A stretch of 64,000 nucleotides of DNA. It comes from Acidobacteriaceae bacterium (lineage in GTDB: Bacteria; Acidobacteriota; Terriglobia; Terriglobales; Acidobacteriaceae). The DNA is taken from assembly GCA_025350325.1 (NCBI GenBank), contig JANXYB010000005.1:1-64000 (forward strand), written 5' to 3'. The translations under genes were made by a program, and so were the position numbers. A model generated the notes under the pieces. The model was not told where the DNA came from. It saw only the letters and a list, made by a program, of their open reading frames with translations, and made no database searches. Of the stretch, positions 37,174-46,577 are shown one piece after another; the first letter of the stretch is position 1; every line of letters begins with the position of its first letter.

Positions 37174-37985
37174 CGCCTCGCATTCAGCGCAGCCGGGTAA
37201 CGCAGGAACGCTGGCTGGTTTCCTATGCCGACTTCATCACGCTGCTCTTCGCATTCTTCGTCGTCCTATACGCGTTTGAGAAGGCGGACCACAAAAAGCA
37301 GGCGCAAATTCCCGTCGCTATCGACGCAGCCTTCAAATCCCTGGGAGCTTTTCCCATCGCAATAGGGTGGCCTGCGAGTGGCCTCCGCAACGCTTCGGTA
37401 ACGCAGCAGGCCGTGATCCCTCTGGATGTCGTTATGCGCGAAAATATTGTATCGCCTGCGAGAGTCAAAAGTGATCTTGAACAGATGCGTCGTGAATTGG
37501 AACAGTCTCTATCAGCCGCCATCGCTCAACACACCGTGTCGCTCCAGATGGGCCGGGGTGGATTGATCATAAGCCTTCGCGAGGCTGGATTCTTCGACTC
37601 TGGATCGGCAGTTCCTCACCCTGAAACGTCGGGCACGCTCCACATCATTGCCGATTCGCTCCGGCGCACATCCTACAACGTGCGCGTTGAGGGACACACA
37701 GACAATGTACCGATTCACAACACCGACTTCGATTCAAACTGGGAATTATCCTCGGCGCGCGCCACACGCATTGCCCGACTGATGCTCGAAATTAACGCTA
37801 CCCCTCCCGAGCGTCTCTCGGCCGCGGGGTACGCTGAGTTCCACCCGATTGCCGACAATGGAACAGCGGGGGGCAGAGCCGACAATCGCCGCGTCGATCT
37901 AGTCGTAATGCCGCGCTCCGAGATCGACCTTTCCAGTCCCGATCCAGCAACGTCCGGTCCATGGAAAAAAGTTACAGATAACTAG
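37170..37985 (+). CDS. motB: Flagellar motor stator protein MotB
   Basis: 271 residues. One transmembrane helix near the N-terminus holds the essential proton-conducting Asp in SYADFITLLFAFFVVLYAF. The C-terminal OmpA-type peptidoglycan-binding domain contains VRVEGHTDNVPIHNTDFDSN and ELSSARATRIARLMLE. Start ATG overlaps the motA stop codon. With motA it forms the stator; no other motor or basal-body genes are in the window. Confidence 0.96.
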   Translation: MTPRIQRSRVTQERWLVSYADFITLLFAFFVVLYAFEKADHKKQAQIPVAIDAAFKSLGAFPIAIGWPASGLRNASVTQQAVIPLDVVMRENIVSPARVKSDLEQMRRELEQSLSAAIAQHTVSLQMGRGGLIISLREAGFFDSGSAVPHPETSGTLHIIADSLRRTSYNVRVEGHTDNVPIHNTDFDSNWELSSARATRIARLMLEINATPPERLSAAGYAEFHPIADNGTAGGRADNRRVDLVVMPRSEIDLSSPDPATSGPWKKVTDN

Positions 37986-37989
37986 GGTG

Positions 37990-38406
37990 TCACTCAACCC
38001 CAAGCACCTTCACGATCACGCGCTTCTTGCGTTGCCCATCAAACTCTGCGTAAAAGACCCGCTGCCACCGGCCCAGATCCAGGCGTCCGTCAGTCACGGG
38101 AAGCGTCGTTTCATGGTGCAGCAGCAATGACTTGAGGTGCGCATCACCATTGTCCTCGCCAGTCTGGTGATGCTTATAGTCCAGGCGTGCAGGCGCTAGT
38201 TCTTCAAGCCACTTGCCGATATCTTCAATCAATCCACTCTCCAAATCATTCACGTAAACGGCGGCAGTTATATGCATCGGAGACACAAAGCACAGGCCGT
38301 CCTTTACGCCGCTGCGCTTTACGACCTTCTCCACGTCGTCTGTAATATGCACCATCTCTCGACGTTTCTTGGTCTCAAAACTTAAGTATTCCGTATGGCT
38401 CTTCAT
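37990..38406 (-). CDS. YjbQ family protein (UPF0047)
   Basis: 138 residues from the ATG at 38406, with AGGAGG upstream; the frame extends further but without a ribosome site. The family is defined by conserved His residues and the motif [13 protein letters not shown], followed by [20 protein letters not shown] and [11 protein letters not shown], with a metal-coordinating trio of His. Some members have weak thiamine phosphate synthase activity, which may not be the physiological role. It ends four bases after the convergent motB stop codon. Confidence 0.93.
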   Translation of the reverse strand: MKSHTEYLSFETKKRREMVHITDDVEKVVKRSGVKDGLCFVSPMHITAAVYVNDLESGLIEDIGKWLEELAPARLDYKHHQTGEDNGDAHLKSLLLHHETTLPVTDGRLDLGRWQRVFYAEFDGQRKKRVIVKVLGVE

Positions 38407-38472
38407 CGATTCCTCCTCAATGTCTTGATCGTTGTCATCTTTCGTGTCCATTCCTTTATCCTAGTGATTGCC

Positions 38473-38841
38473 GTGACCGATACCCGCGAATCCCCTGCCG
38501 ACCTGCTATCGCAACGTGGAATTGACCTGCTCGCTGCGGGGAAACCTGCAGAAGCTGCGGATCTGTTTCACGCCGCAATCACCGCTGAGCCGACGCATTA
38601 CGAAGCTCACCACGGTCTCATTCGAGCATTGAGAGATGCCGGCGCACTTGAGAAATCTATCGCCGCTGCCCTTGCCCTCACTGCACTCACTCCGGGCGAT
38701 CCACTGGCGCATACCGCACTTTCAATTTCGCTGCAACATGCCGGCCACGTGCCAGAGGCAGAGGCGGCTGCCGCACGCGCACGCATACTAGAGTGGAAAA
38801 CGCAGCTACAGTCTTCTGCTAGCGAGGAAACGCCTCGGTGA
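38473..38841 (+). CDS. Tetratricopeptide-repeat protein, 122 residues
   Basis: Small helical protein with about two to three TPR-like repeats (LLSQRGIDLLAAGKPAEAADL, AAITAEPTHYEAHHGLIRAL, LTPGDPLAHTALSISLQHAG). I chose the GTG at 38473, since the preceding residues of the open frame form a hydrophobic segment ([20 protein letters not shown]) in the overlapping divergent yjbQ start region and lack a ribosome site. That segment could alternatively be a real membrane anchor, making it a 148-residue anchored protein. It overlaps the glycosylase gene downstream by 4 bases (GTGA), so the two are coupled. Confidence 0.65.
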   Translation: MTDTRESPADLLSQRGIDLLAAGKPAEAADLFHAAITAEPTHYEAHHGLIRALRDAGALEKSIAAALALTALTPGDPLAHTALSISLQHAGHVPEAEAAAARARILEWKTQLQSSASEETPR

Positions 38842-39587
38842 AAACCGGTCAAATCCCCGATGCTGCACGTCGTTTGCGCCTCATGCATGATCGGCTCGCC
38901 ACTGCATACGGCCTACAACACTGGTGGCCTGCCAAGACAGATTTCGAGGTCGTGCTCGGTGCATATCTCACGCAGAATACATCGTGGCGCGGTGCCAGCC
39001 GGTCACTCGATAATCTGCGCCAATCCGGCCCTCTGACTATCGCAGGTCTTCGCGAGATTCCCCTTGAACAATTGCAACAGCTCATTCGCCCGTCGGGCTT
39101 TCAGACGCGCAAGAGCGTCGCGCTCAAAGCATTTGTCTTCATGCTCGATTCCGAATTCGGTGGCTCGCTCGACAATCTTGCGGCTTCACCCACCGTGACA
39201 ATTCGCGATCGCTTGCTCAACCTGCCTGGAGTTGGCCCTGAAACAGCGGACGCAATCCTTCTATACGCGCTCAAGCATCCCGTGCCGGTTGCGGATGAGT
39301 ATCTGCGGCGCATTGCTCAACGGCACCAGCTGATCACGCCACCACCGAGTCACAACCGCAGCGGGTACGATGCCTTGGTCCAACTTACACGCCAGGCCTT
39401 CGCCGACGACCCAGCTCACGACCAGGTTGATTTGTTCAATGAATTTCACGCGCTCGTGGTGGCCGTCGGAAAAGCGCATTGCGGCAGCAATCCGCGGTGT
39501 ATCAATTGTCCTCTTTCATATGATTTGAGCGGCGTAGCTAGCTCAAACACTGCTAAAAAAACGCGGCCAGTGCAGCGAGAGCCTTGA
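38838..39587 (+). CDS. Endonuclease III-like DNA glycosylase, MagIII-type
   Basis: 249 residues, GTG start overlapping the TPR gene. A helix-hairpin-helix glycosylase: LTQNTSWRGASRSLDNL, HhH segment LPGVGPETADAILLYALKHP, and catalytic Asp153 in VADEY. Endonuclease III has a lyase Lys (KTAN) at the position of Glu135 here, so it would be a glycosylase without AP-lyase activity. The hairpin GVGPETADAILLY is more like MagIII (3-methyladenine glycosylase) than Nth. The Fe-S cluster end has only three of the four Cys (HCGSNPRCINC, without a fourth), so a normal 4Fe-4S cluster is doubtful. Substrate is likely an alkylated base. Confidence 0.85.
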   Translation: MKTGQIPDAARRLRLMHDRLATAYGLQHWWPAKTDFEVVLGAYLTQNTSWRGASRSLDNLRQSGPLTIAGLREIPLEQLQQLIRPSGFQTRKSVALKAFVFMLDSEFGGSLDNLAASPTVTIRDRLLNLPGVGPETADAILLYALKHPVPVADEYLRRIAQRHQLITPPPSHNRSGYDALVQLTRQAFADDPAHDQVDLFNEFHALVVAVGKAHCGSNPRCINCPLSYDLSGVASSNTAKKTRPVQREP

Positions 39588-39659
39588 ACAAGCAGAGAAC
39601 GCCGTGTGATACCCTCGCTTTTCAATGAGTATGCATGACGCATCCGCTATGAATCTCCC

Positions 39660-41930
39660 GTGCTAAACGATTCGCGCGCCTATGCACGCGCCAACATTCG
39701 ACGCAGACTCTGGAAGGCGGGGATCGGTTGTGTATTCATCGCCGTCCTTGTGCCTTTTTCGTACCACGTAGAGAGTCGCCTCGAGACCGCGGTCCACATA
39801 CAGGGCAGCGAGGCAGAGCGCGTCGATCAAGAACTCACTGACCGCTTCCCCTCCCCGTATGTACACCGCTTGATCTTTGTCATCGAAGGTCTTCCCGAAC
39901 CCGATTCATCGTCCAGAAGTCAGGCCCTGGATTTAATATCCAGTACTTTACGATCTGAGCCGCACGTCTCCGGTGTTCTATCGGAATTAGATTGGCCCGA
40001 CAACCTCTTCCATGGAAAGAACGGCGGAACCCTCGTCGTTGTCGGAGTCGATGCCCAGTCTGTTTCGTTTGAGATGTTGCTGCCGCAATTGCGCGCGCGC
40101 GCTGCATCGATACAGGCGCAACTACGTACCCAGTTTCCGAAAATCAAGATTCAAACGACCGGCGAGATGGCCCTCAATTATGACTTACGTCGGATAAGTG
40201 CAGCAGACGTCAGTCATGCTGAGTGGCGCGCCCTTCCTGTCACGCTGATTCTTTTGCTATTGGCGTTCGGTAGCTTTATCGCTGCGCTTTTACCGCTTTT
40301 CATAGGGATCGCCGCGATCTCAATGACGATGGGTGCAGCGGCGTTGCTCTCGCATTATCTACATCTTTCCATCCTGGTCCAAAACCTCGCTACCATGCTC
40401 GGCCTGGGGTTAGGAGTCGACTATGCATTGTTGATGGTGAGCCGGTTTCGCGAGGCCATGGCTAGCGGAATCGATGCTGGCAGCGCAGCGGATTTAGCAG
40501 CCCGCCAGGCGGGGCGCACACTCCTGATTTCCTGTTCGACTGTCGCCATCGGATTTAGCGCATTGCTGTGGGTTCCGATCAGCGAGATTCGCTCAATTGG
40601 CGTCGCCGGCCTGCTTATCTCTGCCACCAGCGTTTTACTATGCATTTTGATTCTTCCCCTGATTATGAGTCTGCTTGGGCCACGCATCAACGCGAGCGGC
40701 ATCGGGATTATGAGTCGCTTTGCTTCAACAGCGGGGCGTATAGCTTCGCAGCAGCAACGGTGGCGGCGGTGGGGCACTTTGGTGACGGCACACCCCTGGC
40801 TGACGCTATTCGTTGCTGGAGCCCCTGTGTTGCTCCTGGCCTTTCAGGCTACGCGCATTGCAATCAGTCTCCCCCCAGGCGACTTGCTCCCTGGCGGCGC
40901 CGAGTCTGTCGAAGCCCTCCGCTCGCTCGAACATATGGGCAGGGCCGGCATCGTGCAGCCGCTTCGCTTTGTATTGGAATTGCCTGCCGACACCGCACCC
41001 CGCTCAAAAACCGGGTGGGATGCGATAAGTCGCATGGCGCACTTTCTCGAGAAAGACCTGCGCACTGCCGAAGTACTCTCGCTGCCGACACTGTTAGGCA
41101 ACGACAGCAGTGCAGACAACATCGCTACGCTGCCGGATTGGGCACAGAAGAGCTTACTGCGCAACGACGCCAAAGCCACATTGATCGAAATCTTACCGGC
41201 ATCCACAGTCACTGAGAATGAACAGATACGCTGGATCGCTGAATTGAGAAAACTAGACCTGGCCACCATCACGGGGGTCCACGGAGCCACGTCGCGCATC
41301 GGCGGTATTCCGGCGATGAATGCCGATTACGAACAAGTCGTGGGCAAGCTACTCCCCCGTGTCATCGCATTTGTCGTAGGAGGAAGCCTGGTCGCGTTGC
41401 TGGTGGGATTTCGATCGCTGTTTGCTGCTGTAAAAGCGGTGCTGCTGAATCTTGTTTCAGTCGGTGCTGCGTTTGGCGCACTCGTTTTGGTCTTTCAAGA
41501 GGGACATGGGTCTTGGCTGTTCGGTGTCGCAGAGCCCACCAAAAGCATCTTTCCCATCATCCCTATACTTTCGTTCGCGATCGTCTTCGGTCTCAGCATG
41601 GATTACGAAGTTTTTCTTGTTGCGCGCGTTCTAGAAGAGCGTCGCGCCGGATTGACAGAGCGCTCCGCCGTGATAGAAGGGATGGCAACAACGTCAAAAT
41701 TGATCACGAGCGCTGCTGCAATCATGATCGTTGTGTTCATTGCATTCACCTTTGGAAATTTTGTCATCATAAAAATGTTGGGGTTTACGTTGGGCGTGGC
41801 GGTTTTGATAGATGCAACTTTAGTACGCATGGTGATTGGTCCAGCACTGCTGCAACTTGCAGGCGATTGGAATTGGTGGCCATTCGGGTTGTCTGGTTCG
41901 TCTGCGGCGACCGACAAGTTAGGCAGATAA
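39660..41930 (+). CDS. MMPL/RND-superfamily membrane transporter
   Basis: 756 residues with twelve predicted transmembrane segments in two sets of six and two large periplasmic loops, typical of the MmpL/RND lipid and hopanoid-type transporters. The conserved loop after the fourth helix appears twice: LGVDYALLMVSRFREAMASG and LSMDYEVFLVARVLEERRAG. The start is a GTG at 39660. It is not next to any obvious lipid gene; it precedes the GH2 gene. Substrate unknown; the family exports lipids, siderophores or pigments. Confidence 0.9.
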   Translation: MLNDSRAYARANIRRRLWKAGIGCVFIAVLVPFSYHVESRLETAVHIQGSEAERVDQELTDRFPSPYVHRLIFVIEGLPEPDSSSRSQALDLISSTLRSEPHVSGVLSELDWPDNLFHGKNGGTLVVVGVDAQSVSFEMLLPQLRARAASIQAQLRTQFPKIKIQTTGEMALNYDLRRISAADVSHAEWRALPVTLILLLLAFGSFIAALLPLFIGIAAISMTMGAAALLSHYLHLSILVQNLATMLGLGLGVDYALLMVSRFREAMASGIDAGSAADLAARQAGRTLLISCSTVAIGFSALLWVPISEIRSIGVAGLLISATSVLLCILILPLIMSLLGPRINASGIGIMSRFASTAGRIASQQQRWRRWGTLVTAHPWLTLFVAGAPVLLLAFQATRIAISLPPGDLLPGGAESVEALRSLEHMGRAGIVQPLRFVLELPADTAPRSKTGWDAISRMAHFLEKDLRTAEVLSLPTLLGNDSSADNIATLPDWAQKSLLRNDAKATLIEILPASTVTENEQIRWIAELRKLDLATITGVHGATSRIGGIPAMNADYEQVVGKLLPRVIAFVVGGSLVALLVGFRSLFAAVKAVLLNLVSVGAAFGALVLVFQEGHGSWLFGVAEPTKSIFPIIPILSFAIVFGLSMDYEVFLVARVLEERRAGLTERSAVIEGMATTSKLITSAAAIMIVVFIAFTFGNFVIIKMLGFTLGVAVLIDATLVRMVIGPALLQLAGDWNWWPFGLSGSSAATDKLGR

Positions 41931-42053
41931 CTCGCAACTCACAGGCACTCTGATTCGCACGACCGTTGTGCGTCCAATCGCCTCGTCTGTTACAAAGGTC
42001 CTTGCCTGTCTGATACCAGCAACCAATGTACAGCCGGTTTGAAGGAGATAAAT

Positions 42054-44726
42054 TTGAAGACTCATTCTGTTCGCGAATTGTTTGCGGCCACGCTCTGCAC
42101 CTTTGCATTCGTTACGCCTGTTGCGATCTGCGCCCAGGCAGTTCCTTCTCCTGTCATTCTGACTAATGGCTGGCAATTGCAGGATGTCGCTAAAGTCTCT
42201 CAGGCCGGTGCGGAAGTCTCCTCAACAAAATTCAAAACCAAAGGTTGGTATGCAGCCACGGTGCCGGGAACAGTGTTGACATCTCTGGTCAACGACCATG
42301 TGTATCCCGAACCACTTTACGGTGAAAACAATCGGCCGGAGGTGATACCAGAATCCCTCGTCCACACCTCTTACTGGTACAGAACACAGCTGGATATTCC
42401 TGCGTCGTACGATGGTCGCCGCGTCTGGCTCAATTTCGATGGCATCAATTACTCCGCTGAAATCTGGGTCAATGGCGTGCAAGTCGGCTCCATGCGCGGA
42501 GCGTTCAAGCGCGGCATCTTCGACATCACGTCAAATGTGAAGCATGGCAAAAAGGCCACTCTCGCTGTGTTGGTGTCGCCTCAACCGCACCCCGGAGTTC
42601 CGCACGAACACACGATTCAAGCCGGCCTCGGACAAAATGGCGGCATCACTGCCATCGATGGCCCGACTTTCCTCTCCACTATTGGCTGGGACTGGATCCC
42701 CGCCATTCGAGATCGCGACGCCGGCATCTGGCAGAAAGTGTTTCTATCTTCGACCGGTCTGGTCACACTCAGGGACCCACTCGTAACCACCGACCTGCCT
42801 CTACCGCAGACCGATTCAGCAGATGTTGCGGTGCAAGCCACGGTTGAGAATGTAAGCGACAATCCAGTGAGCGGTATTGTTCACGGCAAGATTGAAAACA
42901 TTTCCTTCGAACAACCAATCGAATTAGCCGCTCACACGAGCAAGAAAATCAGCTTCGATCCGAAGACTTCCGCGGCGCTACATATCGCGAATCCGCGCCT
43001 GTGGTGGCCAAACGGATATGGGGCGCAGAACCTATACAGTCTTCGCCTCAGCGTCGACGTCGGATCAGCGACTTCCGACGCTCAGGATGTGAGTTTTGGG
43101 ATTCGCAAAATTTCCTACAGCGTGCCTGGCACCGACAACCTGACTATTTCGGTGAACGGTGTTCCAGTGTTCATTCGTGGCGGCGATTGGGGCCTTGATG
43201 AAGCCCTTAAGCGGATTCCACGGGAGCGGCTCGACGCTGAAATTCATATGCACAAGCTGGCCAATCTCAACATGATTCGCAACTGGGTTGGCCAGAGCAC
43301 CGGCGAGGATTTCTACGAGCTCTGCGACAAATACGGCATCCTCGTCTGGGATGAATTCTTTCAAGCCAACCCTTCCGATGGTCCCGATCCCGCCGATATC
43401 GATCCGTACATCGCCAACGTGCGCGATAAGATTCTGCGCTTCAGGAATCATCCATCGATAGTTTTGTGGTGCGCGCGCAACGAGGGCTATCCGCCACCTG
43501 AAATCGATGCTGCCTTGCGCAAATTGTTGGGCGAACTCGAACCCACCCGCCGCTATCAGCCCAGTTCCACCGACGGAGCCGGGGTTCGATCGCACGGGCC
43601 GTATCATTGGCGCACCCCGCGCGAGTTTTACACGGTGACGGACGACTTCTTCAAGACCGAAACAGGCAGCGTATCCGTACCTACATTGGAGTCAATCCAC
43701 GGCATGATGCCGCAGAAGGATTGGGAGACGATCAACGACGATTGGGCTGAGCACGATATGGCCAAGGGTGCGCAGCAAGGCGATAAATATCCGGTTACAA
43801 TCGCAGCCCGCTACGGCAAACTCGACAACCTCGCCGATTTTGTTCGTAAAGCGCAGCTCGCCAACTACGAGGCTTTTCGCGCAATGTATGAGGGACGCAA
43901 CGCACAACTGTTCCATTCGACGACCGCAATTCTCACGTGGATGAGCCACCCTGCTCAGCCAAGTTTCGTCTGGCAGCTTTATCACTATGACTTGGAACCG
44001 AATTCTTCCCTCTTTGCCGTTCTGCACGCCTCTGAACTCATCCACATTCAATTCAATGAATCAACGGACGAAATACAGGTCATCAACAACTTCCCCCGTC
44101 CGATCGCGGACGCCATCGCACACGTCTTCGTATACAACCTCGATGGGACGGTTGCCTACCAGGAGGATTTGCCGGTCGCGGCCCCGGGCGATATTGCAAC
44201 CAACCTGGGAAAGATTATTTTTCCTTCCACGGTCTCCGCAGTTCATTTCATTAAGCTCGAACTGCGCGATGCTGCCGGCAAGTTGCTCTCCAGCAACTTC
44301 TACTGGCGTGCACTCCCCGAACATCCCGACGATCTCACCGAACTGAATACGCTGCCTGCCGTCACGCTCGAAGCTCGCCTCGAAACCACAAATTCCAACG
44401 CCGATAGCAAAACCGTTATGGTGACTCTGCACAATCCAACTAAGAACATCGCTCTGATGACGCACTTGCAGTTACGACACCCGTCCGGCCAACGCGTTTT
44501 GCCTGTCTATTACAGCGATAACTACATATCGCTGGTACCCGACGAAACGCGCGTCATCACCATCGATGCCGCGATGAGCAATAACCCGGTCATTCTTCTC
44601 GACGGCTGGAATGTGACCGTCGCGCCAGCATCTTTCCCCGGGGGTAAGATAGCGCCCAATGTTGACGCTCAACCGGAGCATTCACCCAAGACAGGCCTAC
44701 CGTTTCAAACCATCGGTTTGCGTTAA
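42054..44726 (+). CDS. GH2 glycoside hydrolase (beta-mannosidase / exo-glucosaminidase-like), secreted
   Basis: 890 residues from the TTG at 42054, with AAGGAG upstream; the signal peptide (LCTFAFVTPVAICA, then Q) follows. The jelly-roll (TSYWYRTQLDIPASYDGRRV), Ig-like domains (RLWWPNGYGAQNLY) and TIM barrel (IRGGDWGLDEALKRIPRERL) are those of GH2. The acid/base is Glu477 in WCARNEG and the nucleophile is probably Glu536 in FFKTETG. The long C-terminal Ig-like region and FxTETG pattern are closest to exo-beta-D-glucosaminidases and beta-mannosidases, which I cannot separate by eye. A perfect 17-bp terminator stem follows. Confidence 0.88.
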   Translation: MKTHSVRELFAATLCTFAFVTPVAICAQAVPSPVILTNGWQLQDVAKVSQAGAEVSSTKFKTKGWYAATVPGTVLTSLVNDHVYPEPLYGENNRPEVIPESLVHTSYWYRTQLDIPASYDGRRVWLNFDGINYSAEIWVNGVQVGSMRGAFKRGIFDITSNVKHGKKATLAVLVSPQPHPGVPHEHTIQAGLGQNGGITAIDGPTFLSTIGWDWIPAIRDRDAGIWQKVFLSSTGLVTLRDPLVTTDLPLPQTDSADVAVQATVENVSDNPVSGIVHGKIENISFEQPIELAAHTSKKISFDPKTSAALHIANPRLWWPNGYGAQNLYSLRLSVDVGSATSDAQDVSFGIRKISYSVPGTDNLTISVNGVPVFIRGGDWGLDEALKRIPRERLDAEIHMHKLANLNMIRNWVGQSTGEDFYELCDKYGILVWDEFFQANPSDGPDPADIDPYIANVRDKILRFRNHPSIVLWCARNEGYPPPEIDAALRKLLGELEPTRRYQPSSTDGAGVRSHGPYHWRTPREFYTVTDDFFKTETGSVSVPTLESIHGMMPQKDWETINDDWAEHDMAKGAQQGDKYPVTIAARYGKLDNLADFVRKAQLANYEAFRAMYEGRNAQLFHSTTAILTWMSHPAQPSFVWQLYHYDLEPNSSLFAVLHASELIHIQFNESTDEIQVINNFPRPIADAIAHVFVYNLDGTVAYQEDLPVAAPGDIATNLGKIIFPSTVSAVHFIKLELRDAAGKLLSSNFYWRALPEHPDDLTELNTLPAVTLEARLETTNSNADSKTVMVTLHNPTKNIALMTHLQLRHPSGQRVLPVYYSDNYISLVPDETRVITIDAAMSNNPVILLDGWNVTVAPASFPGGKIAPNVDAQPEHSPKTGLPFQTIGLR

Positions 44727-44756
44727 GAGCCGGTAATCAAAACTTCAGGCCTACGC

Positions 44757-44795
44757 AACAATGGCTCACCTATCAATAGGTGAGCCATTGTTGTT
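44757..44795 (+). terminator. Rho-independent terminator of the GH2 gene
   Basis: A perfect 17-bp inverted repeat (AACAATGGCTCACCTAT / ATAGGTGAGCCATTGTT) with a two-base loop, followed by GTTC, 31 bases beyond the stop codon. The T-run is short but the stem is very strong. Confidence 0.8.
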
Positions 44796-45243
44796 CGATC
44801 GTTACAGCTTACCCCGCCAGCAGGGTGGGCCGTAAGACGTAACCTCAGTTAACAGCACAAGCGCTGTTGAATGTCGCGGTCATGTTCCTCTAAACAATTA
44901 ATGACGTGAATGTACCGAGCGTGATTGTCGAGACAGACTGCCTGACTACGATGCTCTGCACAATCACGGGCCTAAATGAAGATAAAGACTCTTACTTATA
45001 ACAAGCACTATCTAAGTTAAGGCCTATGTTACTTAAGTTGACTTATTCAGTGATACTCGCGCAAAGGGACGATGACTATCAACATTAAGACTGCTGACAA
45101 CTTACTATGCGACCGTAGAAACAGTTTGCTTTATCGCCCGACTAGTAAGCAGGCTTTGAGCTCTCTTGAATACCGAGTCCGGTCCATCAGTTAGAGACAG
45201 GCCGACGCAAATCACTGTTGTCCCATCGCTTGCAATAGAAATT

Positions 45244-45269
45244 AAAAAGGCTCCCGCTGCTGGGAGCCT
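45244..45269 (-). terminator. Rho-independent terminator of tRNA-Asp
   Basis: On the minus strand AGGCTCCC / GGGAGCCT with a six-base loop is followed by TTTTT, 92 bases past the tRNA 3' end. Confidence 0.85.
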
Positions 45270-45361
45270 ATGACTAATTTGCAGTTGAAATGATAAGAGC
45301 CGCCTCGTGCAACTCTAGTGAGGCAATTGATGCCATACTTCCCGACTGACTAGCGGAAATA

Positions 45362-45438
45362 TGGCGGGGACGACGAGGCTCGAACTCGCGACCTCCGCCG
45401 TGACAGGGCGGCGCTCTAACCAACTGAGCTACGTCCCC
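45362..45438 (-). tRNA. tRNA-Asp (GTC)
   Basis: Read on the minus strand, the gene starts GGGGACGTAGCTCAGTTGG and ends with a GTTCGAG T-loop, a CGTCCCC acceptor strand, a G discriminator and an encoded CCA. The anticodon loop is CTGTCAC, giving anticodon GTC (Asp). Acceptor (GGGGACG/CGTCCCC), anticodon and T stems pair fully. Length is 77 bases including CCA. Confidence 0.96.
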
Positions 45439-45791
45439 AACTTGTTTGTTCAACAACTGGGATGAACGTCACATAGAATGAGATACATAGTTGCTGCTCT
45501 CACACTACCCTTATTGATGGTCAGCCTCAACTTTGGATATGTTTTAACGCCAAATCCGCCAAACCAACAACGAAGATCAGTTTATCAGATGAACGTGAGT
45601 TCGGTGCTTGCATCGCTAAGTTCCGCGTGACTCATGGGGACGGTTGGCAGCAGTGTGCCTGCGTGGAACGATCACGGAGGGCGAACTTGATCAATTTATC
45701 ACTCTTTTTCGGGAGAAATGGCCAAATTATCTCCATGCGTCGCAGATGTCGACCCAAAGTGCAGTGCTTAGCCGTGTAGAATCAGGGCGAC
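45439..45791. other. Intergenic region between tRNA-Asp and deoR-type gene
   Basis: 353 bases holding promoters for the tRNA (minus) and regulator (plus). I see no coding sequence; a 94-codon open frame at 45644-45928 overlaps the regulator in another frame, has no ribosome site and no protein features, so I reject it. Confidence 0.5.
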
Positions 45792-46577
45792 ATGTCGGAT
45801 ACCTTAAGTCCCCGCTCCGAGCAGATCATCAAATTCCTTCTGCGCTCGGGAACCGCAACTATCGAAGAGATTCTGGCCGTCGCCGGATCGTCTGCGCCAA
45901 GCATCCGTCGCGATCTGGCGAGGCTTGAAAATCGCGGGCTGATTCGGCGCACGCACGGTGGGGCCACGCTGGTCGAACCCCTACTCTACGAACCCTTCCG
46001 TTACGACAGTTCATTCCTGGCGCGAGAGCAACGTAGCGCTTCTGAAAAGCGCCGCATCGGCCTGGCCGCGGCCGAACTCGTAGAGGCCGATGAAACGGTG
46101 GGACTCACCGCAGGCACTACCTCCACCTACATCGGGCGAAGTCTCAGGCACCGGGAAAAAATCAAGGTCATCACCAATGCCATCAATATCGGCATGGAAC
46201 TGTGTAACCAGCCGGGCATAAAGACATTTCTAACAGGGGGTGTGGTTCCCTGGGCCTGGTCGTTTTCGCTGACCGGTAATGCCGCACTGACGTTCCTCGA
46301 CGATATTTACATGGACAAAGTCTTTTTGAGTGTGACTGGCCTGGACATTAATCGCGGAGCCACTTCGCTCGAAACCGACGAGGCGTTGGTCTACCGCAAG
46401 ATGGTTAAACAGTCGAAGCAGGTGATCGTGGTCGCCGATTCAAGCAAGTTGGGAAAAGTTGGACCGGCCTTTATCTGCCCTGCTAGCGATATTCACATCT
46501 TGATTACGGATACTGGAGCCACTCTCGAAGCCCTCGCACCCTTCGAGCACCAGGGAATCTTAATTATCCGCGCTTGA
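45792..46577 (+). CDS. DeoR family transcriptional regulator
   Basis: 261 residues. The N-terminal helix-turn-helix is QIIKFLLRSGTATIEEILAV followed by SIRRDLARLENRGLIRRTHG, the DeoR recognition helix. The C-terminal sensor fold (DeoR_C, ribose-5-phosphate-isomerase-like) has the phosphate-binding LTAGTTSTYIGRSL, VFLSVTGLDINRG and VVADSSKLGKVG. Such regulators sense phosphorylated sugars and usually repress a catabolic gene set. A TAGAAT at 45777 is nine bases before the ATG with only a weak purine stretch (AGGG). The target is not fixed, but the receptor gene at 47239 is the next gene on the same strand. Confidence 0.93.
   Translation: MSDTLSPRSEQIIKFLLRSGTATIEEILAVAGSSAPSIRRDLARLENRGLIRRTHGGATLVEPLLYEPFRYDSSFLAREQRSASEKRRIGLAAAELVEADETVGLTAGTTSTYIGRSLRHREKIKVITNAINIGMELCNQPGIKTFLTGGVVPWAWSFSLTGNAALTFLDDIYMDKVFLSVTGLDINRGATSLETDEALVYRKMVKQSKQVIVVADSSKLGKVGPAFICPASDIHILITDTGATLEALAPFEHQGILIIRA

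Larger units (their letters stand above)
44727..45361. other. Intergenic region after the GH2 gene
   Basis: 635 bases without a credible protein gene. It starts with the GH2 terminator at 44757-44795 and ends with the tRNA terminator at 45244-45269. The middle (about 44800-45240) is AT-richer than its surroundings, has stops in all frames and shows no RNA structure that I recognise. Confidence 0.55.

Noticed and set aside
44800-45240. Possible RNA gene or degraded insertion sequence in the long AT-rich gap
   Set aside because: No terminal inverted repeats, transposase fragments or structured RNA could be recognised.
45644-45928. 94-codon open frame upstream of the DeoR gene
   Set aside because: It overlaps the regulator's start in another frame and has no ribosome site.
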